The notes: a model not told the origin generated them from the sequence alone. Counted from the first letter of the stretch, positions 35,505 through 44,253 are shown. The stretch: 64,000 nt of DNA from Pseudomonadota bacterium (GCA_022571415.1 JACZXW010000001.1:31705-95704); one strand, 5' to 3'. Made by a program: numbers and translations.

Positions 35505-35566
35505 CGTTTACCTGAGAAGGCAGCTCCAGCGGAAGGGCTTAAAAGGTCCCGTCGGGAAGACAGCGG

Positions 35567-36406
35567 CTATTCGCCGCGGGCCACAGGCCTTTCAGGGTCT
35601 GTAATCCACTCACTCCATGACCCGGCATAGAGGGTGGGCTCGTTGAATCCGGCGTGCACCAGGGCGAGTATATTGTGCGCTGCTGAAACTCCGGAACCGC
35701 AATAGCAGGTTACCTGGCTGTCTGGTTCAATGCCCGCGTCCCGAAACCGCTGCTGAAGTTCATCGGCTGACCTGAAATAACCACCCTTCAGGTTCTGCAC
35801 AAACGGCAGGCAAATTGCGCCGGGAATATGGCCGGCGACTGGGTCGATGGTCTCGATTTCTCCCTTGAAACGCGGCAAATCCCTGGCATCTGTTAACAGT
35901 CCTGGTTGTGACAATAGATCGTCAGCATGGATTGATTTTGTCAGTGGTGAATTGATCTGAAAACCGGAAGGCTCAAATGATTTAACTTCCGCGGTGGTTG
36001 CGAAACCTGCTTCCTTCCAAGCTGCAATTCCGCCGTTTAGAATCGCGACGGTTTCGTGGCCCAGCCAGCGAAACATCCACCACAATCTTGATGCGAAAAC
36101 GCCATTGCCATCATCGTAGGCTATGACCTGTGCACCGGCGGTGACGCCCCAGTTTTGCACCTGCCGAAGAAACGTATCTCTAGCCGGCAGGGGATGCCGG
36201 CCAGTTTTACCGGGAATAATGGGTGCACTCAGTTGCAGGTTGAGGTCAGCAGATTGTGCCGTGGGAATGTGATTTTCTGCGTATGCATTGGCTCCATAGC
36301 GATCATCGCTAAGAGAAAAGCGGCAGTCGAATATGAAACAGGGTGTATCTGCGTCAATCGTTATCCGCAGTTCCGGCGCGTCGATCAGGGTCCGCTTATC
36401 CGCCAC
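35567..36406 (-). CDS. sseA: 3-mercaptopyruvate/thiosulfate sulfurtransferase (rhodanese)
   Basis: Two-rhodanese-domain enzyme, 279 residues. The N-terminal inactive domain has VIAYDDGNGVFASRLWWMFRWLG; the C-terminal domain carries the active loop CGSGVSA, which is close to CGSGVTA of mercaptopyruvate sulfurtransferases and unlike the CRKGVT loop of thiosulfate-preferring enzymes. Moves sulfur from mercaptopyruvate to an acceptor, probably in the cytoplasm (no signal peptide). The start overlaps the end of yciH by 11 bp. Last gene of a four-gene minus-strand run. Confidence 0.88.
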   Translation of the reverse strand: MADKRTLIDAPELRITIDADTPCFIFDCRFSLSDDRYGANAYAENHIPTAQSADLNLQLSAPIIPGKTGRHPLPARDTFLRQVQNWGVTAGAQVIAYDDGNGVFASRLWWMFRWLGHETVAILNGGIAAWKEAGFATTAEVKSFEPSGFQINSPLTKSIHADDLLSQPGLLTDARDLPRFKGEIETIDPVAGHIPGAICLPFVQNLKGGYFRSADELQQRFRDAGIEPDSQVTCYCGSGVSAAHNILALVHAGFNEPTLYAGSWSEWITDPERPVARGE

Positions 36407-36737
36407 TTAATTTTACCCGGTAGCCGATTGCTTCCAGTTCCCGTTTTATCAGATCTCGCTTGTCACCCTGGATGATGATGGTACCGGCGTCAATCGAACC
36501 GCCAACCGCGCATCTGGATTTGAGTTTTCTTGCAAGGATCTTGAGTTCCGCGGATTCCAGCGGAAGACCGGTAATCAGGACGACGGGTTTTCCGTTTCGT
36601 CCCTTTACCTGTCTTTGCAGCCTGACGATACCATCCGTAGCAGGTACTTTTTGCTGGCTGCAGCGGCACAGGGAGAGCTTTTCAGCGCAACCTGGGCAGA
36701 GTTTCCCCTTGTCCGTCGAATAGACTGGGCTCGACAT
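36396..36737 (-). CDS. yciH: SUI1/eIF1-like translation factor YciH
   Basis: 113-residue SUI1-domain protein thought to affect translation initiation fidelity under stress. The SUI1 core is GIVRLQRQVKGRNGKPVVLITGL and GGSIDAGTIIIQGDKRDLIKRELEAIG, ending KLSGG as in E. coli YciH. The N-terminus has an extra Cys-rich segment (CPGCAEKLSLCRC), possibly a metal knuckle, which the E. coli protein lacks. 12 bp separate it from the unknown gene upstream; it overlaps the sulfurtransferase downstream. Confidence 0.92.
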   Translation of the reverse strand: MSSPVYSTDKGKLCPGCAEKLSLCRCSQQKVPATDGIVRLQRQVKGRNGKPVVLITGLPLESAELKILARKLKSRCAVGGSIDAGTIIIQGDKRDLIKRELEAIGYRVKLSGG

Positions 36738-36749
36738 TTCCTGCCTCAG

Positions 36750-37175
36750 TTATCCATCGCTGTAGAGATAAACACCGAGGTCCTCACCCTGAATTGCGGT
36801 TTTGCAGAAGTGTATCAGTTGGAACAGGAAATCGATCAGGTCTTCGCTGTCGAGATCGAGTGCTTCAACGGGTTCGCATTCAAGCCACTGGTTGACGAGT
36901 TGCTCAATGTCGTTCTCGTCTTTACCTGCAAGCTGGCTTGCCAGAGATGAGTCAAGCAGATAAATGTTGGGACCTTCTTCGGACAACTGCCGGACCAGTG
37001 GTTCAAGTTGCATGGCATCATCAAGAAAGGACCGGGTTACCAGGGTATAGAGCTGCGCTCTTGCTTCTGCGTGGATACCCTGGGTGTTCATACAGGGAAA
37101 CAGGTCAGCCGGGTTTTCGTCAGCTTCCAGTTCCTTGATGCCTTCCTCGGAGCCAATCATGAATATTTCGGCCAC
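36750..37175 (-). CDS. Unrecognised acidic 141-residue protein
   Basis: Family not recognised. A strongly acidic, mostly helical soluble protein with no signal peptide or membrane segment. It begins MAEIFMIGSEEGIKELEADEN and has a central LVRQLSEEGPNIYLLDSSLASQLAG and a C-terminal SEDLIDFLFQLIHFCKTAIQ. Two Cys, not arranged as a metal site. It sits 11 bp after the membrane cold-shock protein and 12 bp before yciH, so it belongs to that operon and is probably a real gene. No function can be proposed from the sequence. Confidence 0.75.
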   Translation of the reverse strand: MAEIFMIGSEEGIKELEADENPADLFPCMNTQGIHAEARAQLYTLVTRSFLDDAMQLEPLVRQLSEEGPNIYLLDSSLASQLAGKDENDIEQLVNQWLECEPVEALDLDSEDLIDFLFQLIHFCKTAIQGEDLGVYLYSDG

Positions 37176-37186
37176 AAGTCAGTTCC

Positions 37187-37591
37187 CTAGAGTGCTGATA
37201 CCTGGTCGGCCTGTAATCCCTTGTCACCTGGGACGACAATAAATGTGACCCGCTGTCCTTCGGAGATGGAACGCCGTCCATCACCCTCTATATTTCGAAA
37301 ATGGACGAATACATCATCACCCTGGTCACGAGTGATAAAACCGTAGCCTTTCTTGACGTTGAACCATTTGACGGTGCCAGTTTCAGTTTCCTGCATGACC
37401 GATGCGCTCACCTGCGTCGAACGATTTAACATAACGGCGATGAAGATGGCGACAATAATGATGAGTAATTCTGTGGAAGTGGAAATGGAGTCAGGGATTC
37501 GCAATGTCTGATCGTCGTTGAAGCCAATGGCCAGGTAGGCGACAACGCCAATCAGGATGGAGAGAACAAGATTTTTCAGTAAGGGGGTCAT
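37187..37591 (-). CDS. Membrane-anchored cold-shock domain protein
   Basis: 134 residues from ATG 37591 (the longer frame upstream has no matching features). Two hydrophobic segments at residues about 5-22 and 37-54 form a membrane anchor, followed by a complete cold-shock domain: [15 protein letters not shown] (RNP1), [14 protein letters not shown] (RNP2) and [23 protein letters not shown]. It probably binds RNA or single-stranded DNA at the inner membrane. First gene of the operon CSD-unknown-yciH-sseA. Confidence 0.88.
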   Translation of the reverse strand: MTPLLKNLVLSILIGVVAYLAIGFNDDQTLRIPDSISTSTELLIIIVAIFIAVMLNRSTQVSASVMQETETGTVKWFNVKKGYGFITRDQGDDVFVHFRNIEGDGRRSISEGQRVTFIVVPGDKGLQADQVSAL

Positions 37592-37775
37592 GGTATAGTC
37601 TAAATTGGTCGGTGGAATGGAGCCGACCATCATACTGATTCGGCTGCTTGTCTCCAATCCCTTTCTCAGTGGAGTTGGCGCCATAAACCCCCTGGGGAAT
37701 GCGATAACCTTGGCGCAGAGTCAGGATTCCAGTGCCGGGTTTAACGATTGGCATCCATGATCGGGCAGGCAGCGG

Positions 37776-38546
37776 TTAAGCGATCTGGTCCAATATCTCG
37801 CGGTATTTCTGCACCGTCGGGCCGAGCCCCATCCTGAGTGCATCAGTAATAATAGCGTGGCCAATCGAAACCTCCGCCACATCAGGCACTTCAGTGCAGA
37901 AAGTAGTGAGGTTTTCCAGGTTGAGGTCATGCCCCGCGTTTATGCCAAGGCCAAGGGTTTGGGCAAATTTACCGGATGTGACGAAGGCGGCAAGGACTAG
38001 ATCCAGGTCTTGTTTACCAAAATTGTCAGCATAGGGTCCCGTGTAGAACTCGATACGGTTTACGCCCAGGTATGCCGCCAGTTCGATTTGTTTTTCTATC
38101 GGATCCATAAAAAGGCTGACCCTGATATTTTTCTGCTGTAGTGCCTCCACTATAGGATTGAGCTGATTGGACTCTCCGGTCAGGTCCCAGCCGTGATCCG
38201 ACGTAAGCTGCCTGGGATCATCCGGTACCAGCGTACATTGATCGGCACCAACGTCCTCAACCAGCTTCATAAACCCGGGATATCCGTTGTCTTGCGCACC
38301 AGCATAGGGATTCCCCTCTATGTTAAATTCGATGTGCTGGTATTCATCCTTTGATAGCAGTTCCGCCAGATCGTAGACATCCGAAGGGCGAATGTGGCGC
38401 ATGTCAGGTCTGGGGTGCACGGTAATACCTTGTGCGCCATTGGCGATACAGGTAATGGCGGCTTCGACCACACTGGGAATTGTCGTATCCCTGGAATTGC
38501 GGATCAGGGCGATCTTGTTCAGATTGACACTGAGTCTGGTTGGCAT
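37776..38546 (-). CDS. pdxJ: Pyridoxine 5'-phosphate synthase (PdxJ), variant type
   Basis: Condenses 3-amino-1-hydroxyacetone phosphate and deoxyxylulose 5-phosphate in vitamin B6 synthesis. Start ATG 38546, one base after the stop of the SH3-protein gene. 256 residues. Blocks: LSVNLNKIALIRNSR, GITVHPRPDMRHIRPSDVYD, EFNIEGNP, TLVPDDP, LFMDPIEKQIE, IEFYTGPYA and GLGINAGHDLN. The wording of these motifs (NKIALIRN, HPRPDMRHIR) matches the PdxJ form I know from Bacteroidetes better than the E. coli/Pseudomonas form (DHVATLRQ, HLREDRRHI). It lies apart from recO/acpS, its usual gammaproteobacterial partners. Confidence 0.88.
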   Translation of the reverse strand: MPTRLSVNLNKIALIRNSRDTTIPSVVEAAITCIANGAQGITVHPRPDMRHIRPSDVYDLAELLSKDEYQHIEFNIEGNPYAGAQDNGYPGFMKLVEDVGADQCTLVPDDPRQLTSDHGWDLTGESNQLNPIVEALQQKNIRVSLFMDPIEKQIELAAYLGVNRIEFYTGPYADNFGKQDLDLVLAAFVTSGKFAQTLGLGINAGHDLNLENLTTFCTEVPDVAEVSIGHAIITDALRMGLGPTVQKYREILDQIA

Positions 38547-38547
38547 C

Positions 38548-39213
38548 TTAAGCCCAGCCGCTGCTGGCGCGATTGTGATATATCCGTCTTGATATCCAGA
38601 AGCCAAGTAGCATGCCAAGTAACAGGGTACCAGCGCCGGTAAGAAACCATTGCTGGTCGGAAGCGTCTTGCAGTTCCTGGTTCGCGACCGACAGTGCGTC
38701 AATTTGATGCAGCAGGGAATCGTGCTCGTCTCGAAGCTCCTTGTTCTCATCGTCAATGGAGATGACACTGACCGCCAGTTGTGTGAGGTCGTTCAGTTCT
38801 GTGACCAGGGCGTCGTTTCTGTCGTGGAGATCGTCGTTTGAAGCGACCAGTTCAATTTGATTGGATTTTATTTCCTGAAAACGGAGTAGCGTTTTCTGGT
38901 GATCGGTTTCCAAATCATATAAACGCTCAACGGCCTGCTGCAGCAGATCCTTTGCGATGGGTTCCTGCACCAGGTACTGGGACTGAATCCAGCCCTGAAG
39001 CCCGTTTTCCATCCGCACCAGGCTATATCCGCTGTCCTCGTTGGTTTCCAGTCGATCAAGGACCGTTCCGCTGCGCACGCCCCGATGCAGGATACGGTAC
39101 TCCGTCGATTGACCACCACGCAGGGGCACATAGATGGTATCCCGCACGTAGACGGTATCGGCCAACACGGACTGGGCGCATCCCAGGATCACGATGACGG
39201 CCAGCAGTTTCAG
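38548..39213 (-). CDS. SH3-domain, coiled-coil, membrane-anchored protein (YgiM-like), probable CTG start
   Basis: TIGR04211/YgiM-like envelope protein. Order: signal peptide, bacterial SH3 domain ([27 protein letters not shown]), a long coiled coil from about residue 90 to 185, and a C-terminal membrane segment ([19 protein letters not shown]). The first standard start, GTG 39192, would leave only an 11-residue leader. CTG 39213, overlapping the yciI stop as CTGA with AAGAAGGTG upstream, gives a proper signal peptide ([18 protein letters not shown], cut before DTVYV) and 221 residues. Located between yciI and pdxJ in one operon. Confidence 0.82.
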   Translation of the reverse strand: MKLLAVIVILGCAQSVLADTVYVRDTIYVPLRGGQSTEYRILHRGVRSGTVLDRLETNEDSGYSLVRMENGLQGWIQSQYLVQEPIAKDLLQQAVERLYDLETDHQKTLLRFQEIKSNQIELVASNDDLHDRNDALVTELNDLTQLAVSVISIDDENKELRDEHDSLLHQIDALSVANQELQDASDQQWFLTGAGTLLLGMLLGFWISRRIYHNRASSGWA

Positions 39214-39509
39214 GGAAGCACCTTCTTGAAGGGTTTTACGATGACCTTGGCGTAAACGCCAGCGGCGACATAGGGATCATCATTAGCCCAGGCCTGGGCG
39301 GCGCCGTGGGAGTCGAATTCAGCGATCACCAGGCTACCGCTAAATCCCGCTTCCCCGGGATCATCGTTATCCACTGCAGGATGAGGTCCCGCCAGGATCA
39401 ATCTGCCTTCACTTTTTAGAGCCTGCAACCGCGCCAGGTGCATCGGCCTTGCCTGTTCGCGAAGTGGAGTTGAGTTTTCGATATCCGTACTGATTATTGC
39501 GTAGAGCAT
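39210..39509 (-). CDS. yciI: YciI family protein
   Basis: 99-residue ferredoxin-like-fold protein of the YciI family. [31 protein letters not shown] carries the conserved Arg/His; [11 protein letters not shown] and [28 protein letters not shown] follow. The conserved His and Asp suggest an enzymatic role, but none is established for the bacterial protein. Next to the septation protein A gene (3 bp), a widely kept neighbour pair in gammaproteobacteria. Confidence 0.93.
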   Translation of the reverse strand: MLYAIISTDIENSTPLREQARPMHLARLQALKSEGRLILAGPHPAVDNDDPGEAGFSGSLVIAEFDSHGAAQAWANDDPYVAAGVYAKVIVKPFKKVLP

Positions 39510-39512
39510 TTT

Positions 39513-40076
39513 CTAATCCGATTTTGCCGCCTGACTCTGGTCATCCTTTATGTAGCCGCCTTTCACCAGGTACACCAGAGTAATAACCATATAGACCAGG
39601 CTGATGGCGAAGCCGCCCACCAGTTTATAGGTCACCCAAAAATCGAGACTAAAGCGGTATGCCACAACTAGATTCAGTGCCCCGGCGAAAAAGAACCCGA
39701 GCGACCATCCCAGGGCAAGGTTACGCCAGACATGGTCAGGCAGTGTCAGTTGATTGGCTAGCATTTTCTTAATGAGATTATCGCGCGCAAAGATCTGGCT
39801 CGTTAGCAATGCGACTGAAAATAACCAGTTTACGATGGTGGGCTTCCACTGGATGAATACCTCGCTGCGAAATATCAGGGTTGCCCCGCCAAACAGCATC
39901 GCTACCCAGAAAATAACGATCGTCTTCTTCTCGACCTTGCGGAATCGGATAAATTCATAAGCGACCTGCAAACAGATACCAGCCATCAGCACGGCAGTGC
40001 TGACATAGATATCCCGGGTCGTGAAATAAACAACCACGAATAGCAGCACGGGGATAAATTCAATGAATTGCTTCAT
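39513..40076 (-). CDS. yciB: Septation protein A / YciB inner-membrane protein
   Basis: Integral membrane protein, about five hydrophobic segments, 187 residues from ATG 40076 (a TTG one codon upstream is less likely). MKQFIEFIPVLLFVVVYF, VMLFGGATLIFRSEVFIQWKPT and NLALGWSLGFFFAGALNLVVAY match IspZ/YciB, which is linked to cell-envelope integrity and septation. First gene of the operon yciB-yciI-SH3 protein-pdxJ. Upstream is a repeat-filled gap to yciO on the other strand, where Pseudomonas-like genomes have a PHP-domain gene. Confidence 0.93.
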   Translation of the reverse strand: MKQFIEFIPVLLFVVVYFTTRDIYVSTAVLMAGICLQVAYEFIRFRKVEKKTIVIFWVAMLFGGATLIFRSEVFIQWKPTIVNWLFSVALLTSQIFARDNLIKKMLANQLTLPDHVWRNLALGWSLGFFFAGALNLVVAYRFSLDFWVTYKLVGGFAISLVYMVITLVYLVKGGYIKDDQSQAAKSD

Positions 40077-40079
40077 CAA

Positions 40080-40410
40080 CTCGCTTCATCAATTTTTAAG
40101 CGCCTGATGATAATGCATTTTCCGAACCCTCGTCATCCCGGCAGTTTCTTTTACTGGGAAACCGCCACGAGAGGACATGAGGGCTATCTTTCCGTTCCAT
40201 GGGCTCGGCGCCACCGGGCACCCCTCAGCCGGCCATCCCTCAGCCGGGCACCCCTCAGCCGGGCGCCCCTCAGCCGGGCACCACTCAGCCGGGCGCCCGG
40301 TACGGTGAACCGACCCCTTCAGATACAAGAAAACAATGTGGGGTAAATAGAATCCATTTTTGTGTAAGAACTGGGTAGAATATGCGCGTTTTTTGATTCC
40401 AGGGCCTGCA
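40080..40410. other. Non-coding gap between yciB and yciO
   Basis: No gene. Two thirds is repeat: TTCCGTTCCATGGGCTCGGC (near 40191-40210, shared with element C at 53 kb) followed by the 15-bp array at 40221-40295. Open frames through the array are artefacts of its composition. The last 100 bp carry the yciO promoter region. Confidence 0.7.
40221..40295. repeat. 15-bp tandem repeat array 1
   Basis: Five copies of CCCCTCAGCCGGGCA with single-base changes (GGCCA, TCCCT, GGGCG, CCACT). The same unit occurs at 45066-45110, 45964-46010 and 53104-53246. The array is preceded by TCCATGGGCTCGGCGCC, as at 53 kb. Confidence 0.95.
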
Positions 40411-41034
40411 ATGAGCCAGTTCTTCAGAGTTCATCCGGAAAATCCACAGCTTCGGCTGATTCGTCAGGCGGCCGAAATCGTGAAAGCTGGAGGCGTTATC
40501 GCCTATCCGACGGATTCCGCCTATGCACTCGGCTGCCATATAGGCGATAAACGGGCGCTGGAGAGAATCCGTCAGATAAGAAAACTGGACCAGCATCACA
40601 ACTTCACCCTGGTCTGTCGTGATCTTTCCGAACTGGGCGTTTATGCACGGGTCAGCAACAGCGCCTACCGGCTGATAAAAGCTGCGACCCCGGGACCCTA
40701 TACCTTTATCCTGCCGGCGACCCGGGAAGTTCCCAGACGATTGGTGCACGCGAAACGCAAAACCATCGGGCTTCGTGTTCCTGATAATCCGATTTGCGAT
40801 GCATTATTGTCGGCCATGGGGGAACCGTTGATGAGCAGTACACTGTTGTTGCCCGGTGATGACTATCCAATGACAGATCCGGTTGAGATTCGCGATTTGC
40901 TGGAACATCAACTGGACCTGGTCATTGACGGCGGATTTTGTGGCATGGAACCGACGACGGTGGTGAACATGGAAGAAGATATCCCGGTGATTTCGCGATC
41001 GGGTCGGGGTGATACGGAACTGTTTGCTGCCTGA
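40411..41034 (+). CDS. yciO: YciO (Sua5/YrdC-like) RNA-binding protein
   Basis: TsaC/Sua5-related protein; YciO proteins have weak or no threonylcarbamoyl-AMP synthase activity compared with TsaC. ATG 40411 gives 207 residues starting MSQFFRVHPENPQLRLIRQA (E. coli YciO 206). Conserved: GGVIAYPTDSAYALGC, HHNFTLVCRDLSELG, TPGPYTFILPAT, KRKTIGLRVPDN and PTTVVNMEED. Upstream in-frame codons to 40360 show no conserved sequence. It leads the usual yciO-trpS-scpA-scpB-rluB order. Confidence 0.93.
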   Translation: MSQFFRVHPENPQLRLIRQAAEIVKAGGVIAYPTDSAYALGCHIGDKRALERIRQIRKLDQHHNFTLVCRDLSELGVYARVSNSAYRLIKAATPGPYTFILPATREVPRRLVHAKRKTIGLRVPDNPICDALLSAMGEPLMSSTLLLPGDDYPMTDPVEIRDLLEHQLDLVIDGGFCGMEPTTVVNMEEDIPVISRSGRGDTELFAA

Positions 41035-41200
41035 TGCTGGCGCAACAGAGACATCGGCTGTGACGGCAGGTATAATATTGGCATTCGCGGACAGCTTCCC
41101 AACGAAACCATTTTGGTTATATGAGCAACAAGTCCTCTTTTAATTCCTTGTTATTTGTTGATCACTTTGATCATGTATTCTGAAAACAACGGGTATCCAC

Positions 41201-42415
41201 TTGAGTCTAATTGAAGCGCGGAAAAGGGTGCTGTCAGGCATTCGTCCCACGGGTCGTATGCACCTGGGTCAGTACCATGGTGTCCTGAAAAACTGGGTTC
41301 GCCTGCAACACGAGTATGATTGTATGTTCTTCGTTGCAGACTGGCATGCGTTGACAACCCACTACGAAAATCCGCAGGTCATTGAAGAGAGTATCTGGGA
41401 AATGGTGATCGACTGGCTTGCGGCTGGCGTCAACCCGGGTTCAGCGACCCTGTTTATCCAGTCCCACGTGCCGGAACATGCGGAGCTTCACTTGCTGTTA
41501 TCCATGATTACACCCTTGAGCTGGGTTGAACGGGTGCCGAGCTACAAGGATCTGGTGGCGAAGTCCAAAGATCGTGACCTGGCAACCTATGGATTTCTGG
41601 GATATCCGGTACTTCAGAGTGCCGATATTCTTATCTACCAGGCGGGTAAAGTTCCCGTCGGCGCCGACCAGGTTCCCCACGTGGAAATGACTCGGGAGAT
41701 CGCCCGCCGGTTCAATCATATTTACGGTAAAACGCCGGGATTCCAGGAAATGGCAGAGGAGGCGATCAAAAAGCTGGGTCGCAGGAATGCTAAAATGTAC
41801 AGGGAATTGAGGCGCGACTATCTGCAGCATGGTAAAAGGGATTCACTGGAGAAGGCCCAGGCGCTCATTTTGGAGCAGCAGAATGTATCGCTCGGGGACC
41901 GTGATCGCTTGTTGGGTTACCTCGAGGGTGGTGGCAAGGTGATATTGCCGGAACCGGAAGCACTTTTGACCAATGTTTCCATCATGCCGGGCCTGGACGG
42001 CAAGAAAATGTCGAAATCCTACAACAACACAATTACCCTGCGGGAAGATCCGGATTCTGTTGAGAAGAAAATCAGGACCATGACCACGGATCCTGCCAGG
42101 GTGAAACGTAACGATCCGGGTGATCCTGACAAGTGCCCGGTGTTTGCGTTGCACGACATCTATTCCGATGAGGAAACAAAGAGTTGGGTGCGCGAGGGGT
42201 GCACCACCGCCGGTATCGGCTGCATCGACTGTAAAAAACCCTTGATAGAAAAGGTACTTGCTGAGCAACAACCCATGCGGGAGCGTGCAGTACAATATGA
42301 GGAAAATCCGGACCTGGTGAAAAGTATTGTGGCTGAGGGTTGTGAAAGGGCGAGGACCATCGCCAGGGCCACGCTGGAAGAAGTGAGATCAGCCATGGGC
42401 CTCGACTACAGGTAA
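41201..42415 (+). CDS. trpS: Tryptophanyl-tRNA synthetase
   Basis: Class I synthetase for tRNA-Trp. Start TTG 41201 (no ATG in frame). Residues about 10-25 are SGIRPTGRMHLGQYHGVL, containing the HxGH-type motif; KMSKS appears in GLDGKKMSKSYNNTI. 404 residues, longer than E. coli TrpS (334), because of an inserted helical segment (about residues 180-245, RRNAKMYRELRRDYLQHGK), a feature also of the long Pseudomonas form. A pair of Cys (GIGCIDCKK) is in the C-terminal part. Followed by scpA after 14 bp. Confidence 0.94.
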   Translation: MSLIEARKRVLSGIRPTGRMHLGQYHGVLKNWVRLQHEYDCMFFVADWHALTTHYENPQVIEESIWEMVIDWLAAGVNPGSATLFIQSHVPEHAELHLLLSMITPLSWVERVPSYKDLVAKSKDRDLATYGFLGYPVLQSADILIYQAGKVPVGADQVPHVEMTREIARRFNHIYGKTPGFQEMAEEAIKKLGRRNAKMYRELRRDYLQHGKRDSLEKAQALILEQQNVSLGDRDRLLGYLEGGGKVILPEPEALLTNVSIMPGLDGKKMSKSYNNTITLREDPDSVEKKIRTMTTDPARVKRNDPGDPDKCPVFALHDIYSDEETKSWVREGCTTAGIGCIDCKKPLIEKVLAEQQPMRERAVQYEENPDLVKSIVAEGCERARTIARATLEEVRSAMGLDYR

Positions 42416-42429
42416 AAACGGGCAAAGCA

Positions 42430-43305
42430 ATGGAAGAACCAATCTCGGGGGCAACGCCTGGGCTAAAGTCAGGAGCGAAACAGGCGGAAATGCCGTTTGC
42501 AGTAGTCGAAGGCAAACCAATGAGCCAGCTTCCTCTGGACCTGTATATCCCGCCGGATGCACTCGAGGTGATTCTCGAAGCATTTGAGGGTCCGCTCGAT
42601 CTCCTCTTGTATCTGATAAGACGCCAGAACCTGGACATTCTCAACATTCAGGTAGCGGAAATAACGCGCCAGTACATGGAATATATCGACCTGATATCAG
42701 ATCTGCAGTTCGAGCTGGCTGCAGAATATCTTGTTATGGCGGCCGTGCTGGCGGAGATCAAGTCACGGATGTTACTGCCTCGACAGGTCGAAGAAGAAGG
42801 ACAGGAGGAGGATCCAAGGGCAGAGCTGATCAGGCGATTGCAAGAGTACGAGCGATACAAGAGCGCAGCAATGGATATCGATGAATTGCCCCGCATGCAT
42901 AGAGATTACTGGGTAGCGGCCGCAGATGCGCCGGTAACGGACAAGGGAAAACCCCTGCCGGAGGTGCAACTGCAGGAAATGCTGGTGGTACTGGCAAAGG
43001 TGTTAAAAAGAGCCGAGAGCTATTCCAGTCATCACGTGCAGCTTGAACCGCTTTCAACCCGTGAGCGTATGTCGCATATTCTGGAAAAGATTTCTAAAGC
43101 CGGGGATCAGTTTGTCCCCTTTATTGCCTTGTTTGATCTAGAGGAAGGCCGGGCAGGACTCATCGTCACGTTTATTGCCCTGATGGAATTGATCAAGGAA
43201 TCGCTTGTTGAAATCGTACAGGCGGATCCGTTTTCGCCAATCCATGTAAAGGCGCGAACTTCAAGTGAAGAAGAGACGATTGAATATGAAGATGATGTGT
43301 TATGA
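42430..43305 (+). CDS. scpA: Segregation and condensation protein A
   Basis: Kleisin subunit that binds SMC and ScpB in chromosome segregation. 291 residues: a hydrophilic N-terminal 40 residues, then EAFEGPLDLLLYLIRRQNLDILNI, the hallmark N-terminal kleisin helix, ELAAEYLVMAAVLAEIKSRMLLP, and a C-terminal winged helix (FIALFDLEEGRAGLIVTFIALMELI). ATG 42430 is 14 bp after trpS; a later in-frame ATG (MSQLPLDLY, 42520) could also start the protein. Overlaps scpB by 4 bp. Confidence 0.94.
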   Translation: MEEPISGATPGLKSGAKQAEMPFAVVEGKPMSQLPLDLYIPPDALEVILEAFEGPLDLLLYLIRRQNLDILNIQVAEITRQYMEYIDLISDLQFELAAEYLVMAAVLAEIKSRMLLPRQVEEEGQEEDPRAELIRRLQEYERYKSAAMDIDELPRMHRDYWVAAADAPVTDKGKPLPEVQLQEMLVVLAKVLKRAESYSSHHVQLEPLSTRERMSHILEKISKAGDQFVPFIALFDLEEGRAGLIVTFIALMELIKESLVEIVQADPFSPIHVKARTSSEEETIEYEDDVL

Positions 43306-44162
43306 GTGAAATCTCAGCCCTGAAACAAATTGTCGAGGGTGCAATCCTTGCGGCCGGTCGACCCTTGAGTATCGACCAGATGATCTCGTTGTTTGAAAGA
43401 GACCAACCCGCGCGAGCTGAGATCAGGGAAGTGTTAAAAGAAATTGAACTGGATTGTGAAGGTCGCGGCTTCGAGCTTAAAAAGGTTGCCAGCGGATATC
43501 GCTTTCAGGTTCGCCAGGAGTATGGTGAATGGATCGGTCGACTTTGGGATGAACGGGCGCCAAGATACTCGCGCGCCTTACTTGAAACGTTGGCGCTAAT
43601 TGCGTACAAGCAACCTATCACTCGTGGTGATATTGAGGAAATTCGAGGCGTAGTAGTGTCCACCAATATCATGCGCTCGCTGCTGGAAAGAGAATGGGTA
43701 CGCGTGGTGGGTCATCGGGATGTACCTGGCAGGCCGGCAATATATGCAACGACAAAGACTTTTCTGGACTATTTTGACCTTAGCAGCCTGGAGGAATTAC
43801 CAACGCTCGCTGACATTAAGGACCTGGTGGAGGCAAACGAAGAGCTGAATATGGAAGAGGAGGTTATTGTTGCCCGTACGATTGAACTGGACGAGGATGA
43901 ATTTGGTGATACCACAGGGATTGAAGATGCTGACCTGCAAAGTGTGACTGAAACGGTTAACACCATCCAGGACAACATCCGCCAACTGTTTGCAGATGAC
44001 GAAGAGGATGACCTGGAAGATGAAGAAGCAGACGAAGAAGATTCCGCCGCTGATAACCAGGCACTGGTAAGCACCGTCCCGCAAGAAATTCTGGATGCCG
44101 CTTTTGCAGAAGAGACCTCCGCAGATGCAGTGCCGGAGGACCGCAAGCCAGCGGAGGAGTAG
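43302..44162 (+). CDS. scpB: Segregation and condensation protein B
   Basis: Winged-helix partner of ScpA. The first 180 residues are the folded part: LKQIVEGAILAAGRPLSIDQM, GYRFQVRQEYGEWIGRLW, RYSRALLETLALIAYKQPITRGDIEEIRGV, and REWVRVVGHRDVPGRPAIYATT. After that comes an acidic tail of about 100 residues rich in Asp/Glu (around DDEEDDLEDEEADEED), making the protein 286 residues against about 200 in Bacillus. Such acidic tails are common in gammaproteobacterial ScpB. ATGA overlap with scpA. Confidence 0.95.
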   Translation: MSEISALKQIVEGAILAAGRPLSIDQMISLFERDQPARAEIREVLKEIELDCEGRGFELKKVASGYRFQVRQEYGEWIGRLWDERAPRYSRALLETLALIAYKQPITRGDIEEIRGVVVSTNIMRSLLEREWVRVVGHRDVPGRPAIYATTKTFLDYFDLSSLEELPTLADIKDLVEANEELNMEEEVIVARTIELDEDEFGDTTGIEDADLQSVTETVNTIQDNIRQLFADDEEDDLEDEEADEEDSAADNQALVSTVPQEILDAAFAEETSADAVPEDRKPAEE

Positions 44163-44253
44163 GGCCTGGTTAATTATTCTGCGAACAAAGTGTTTTTGAC
44201 GCCAAAGTTTCTAAATCAAACTAACTAATCGCTAATCTATTGTTTAATTAATT

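Noticed and set aside
38547..38768. Upstream-extended pdxJ frame (74 more residues)
   Set aside because: Overlaps the SH3-protein gene and shows no PdxJ sequence; ATG 38546 follows the stop of that gene by one base.
40068..40346. Open frames across the 15-bp array near yciO
   Set aside because: Same artefact: the unit has no stop in several frames.
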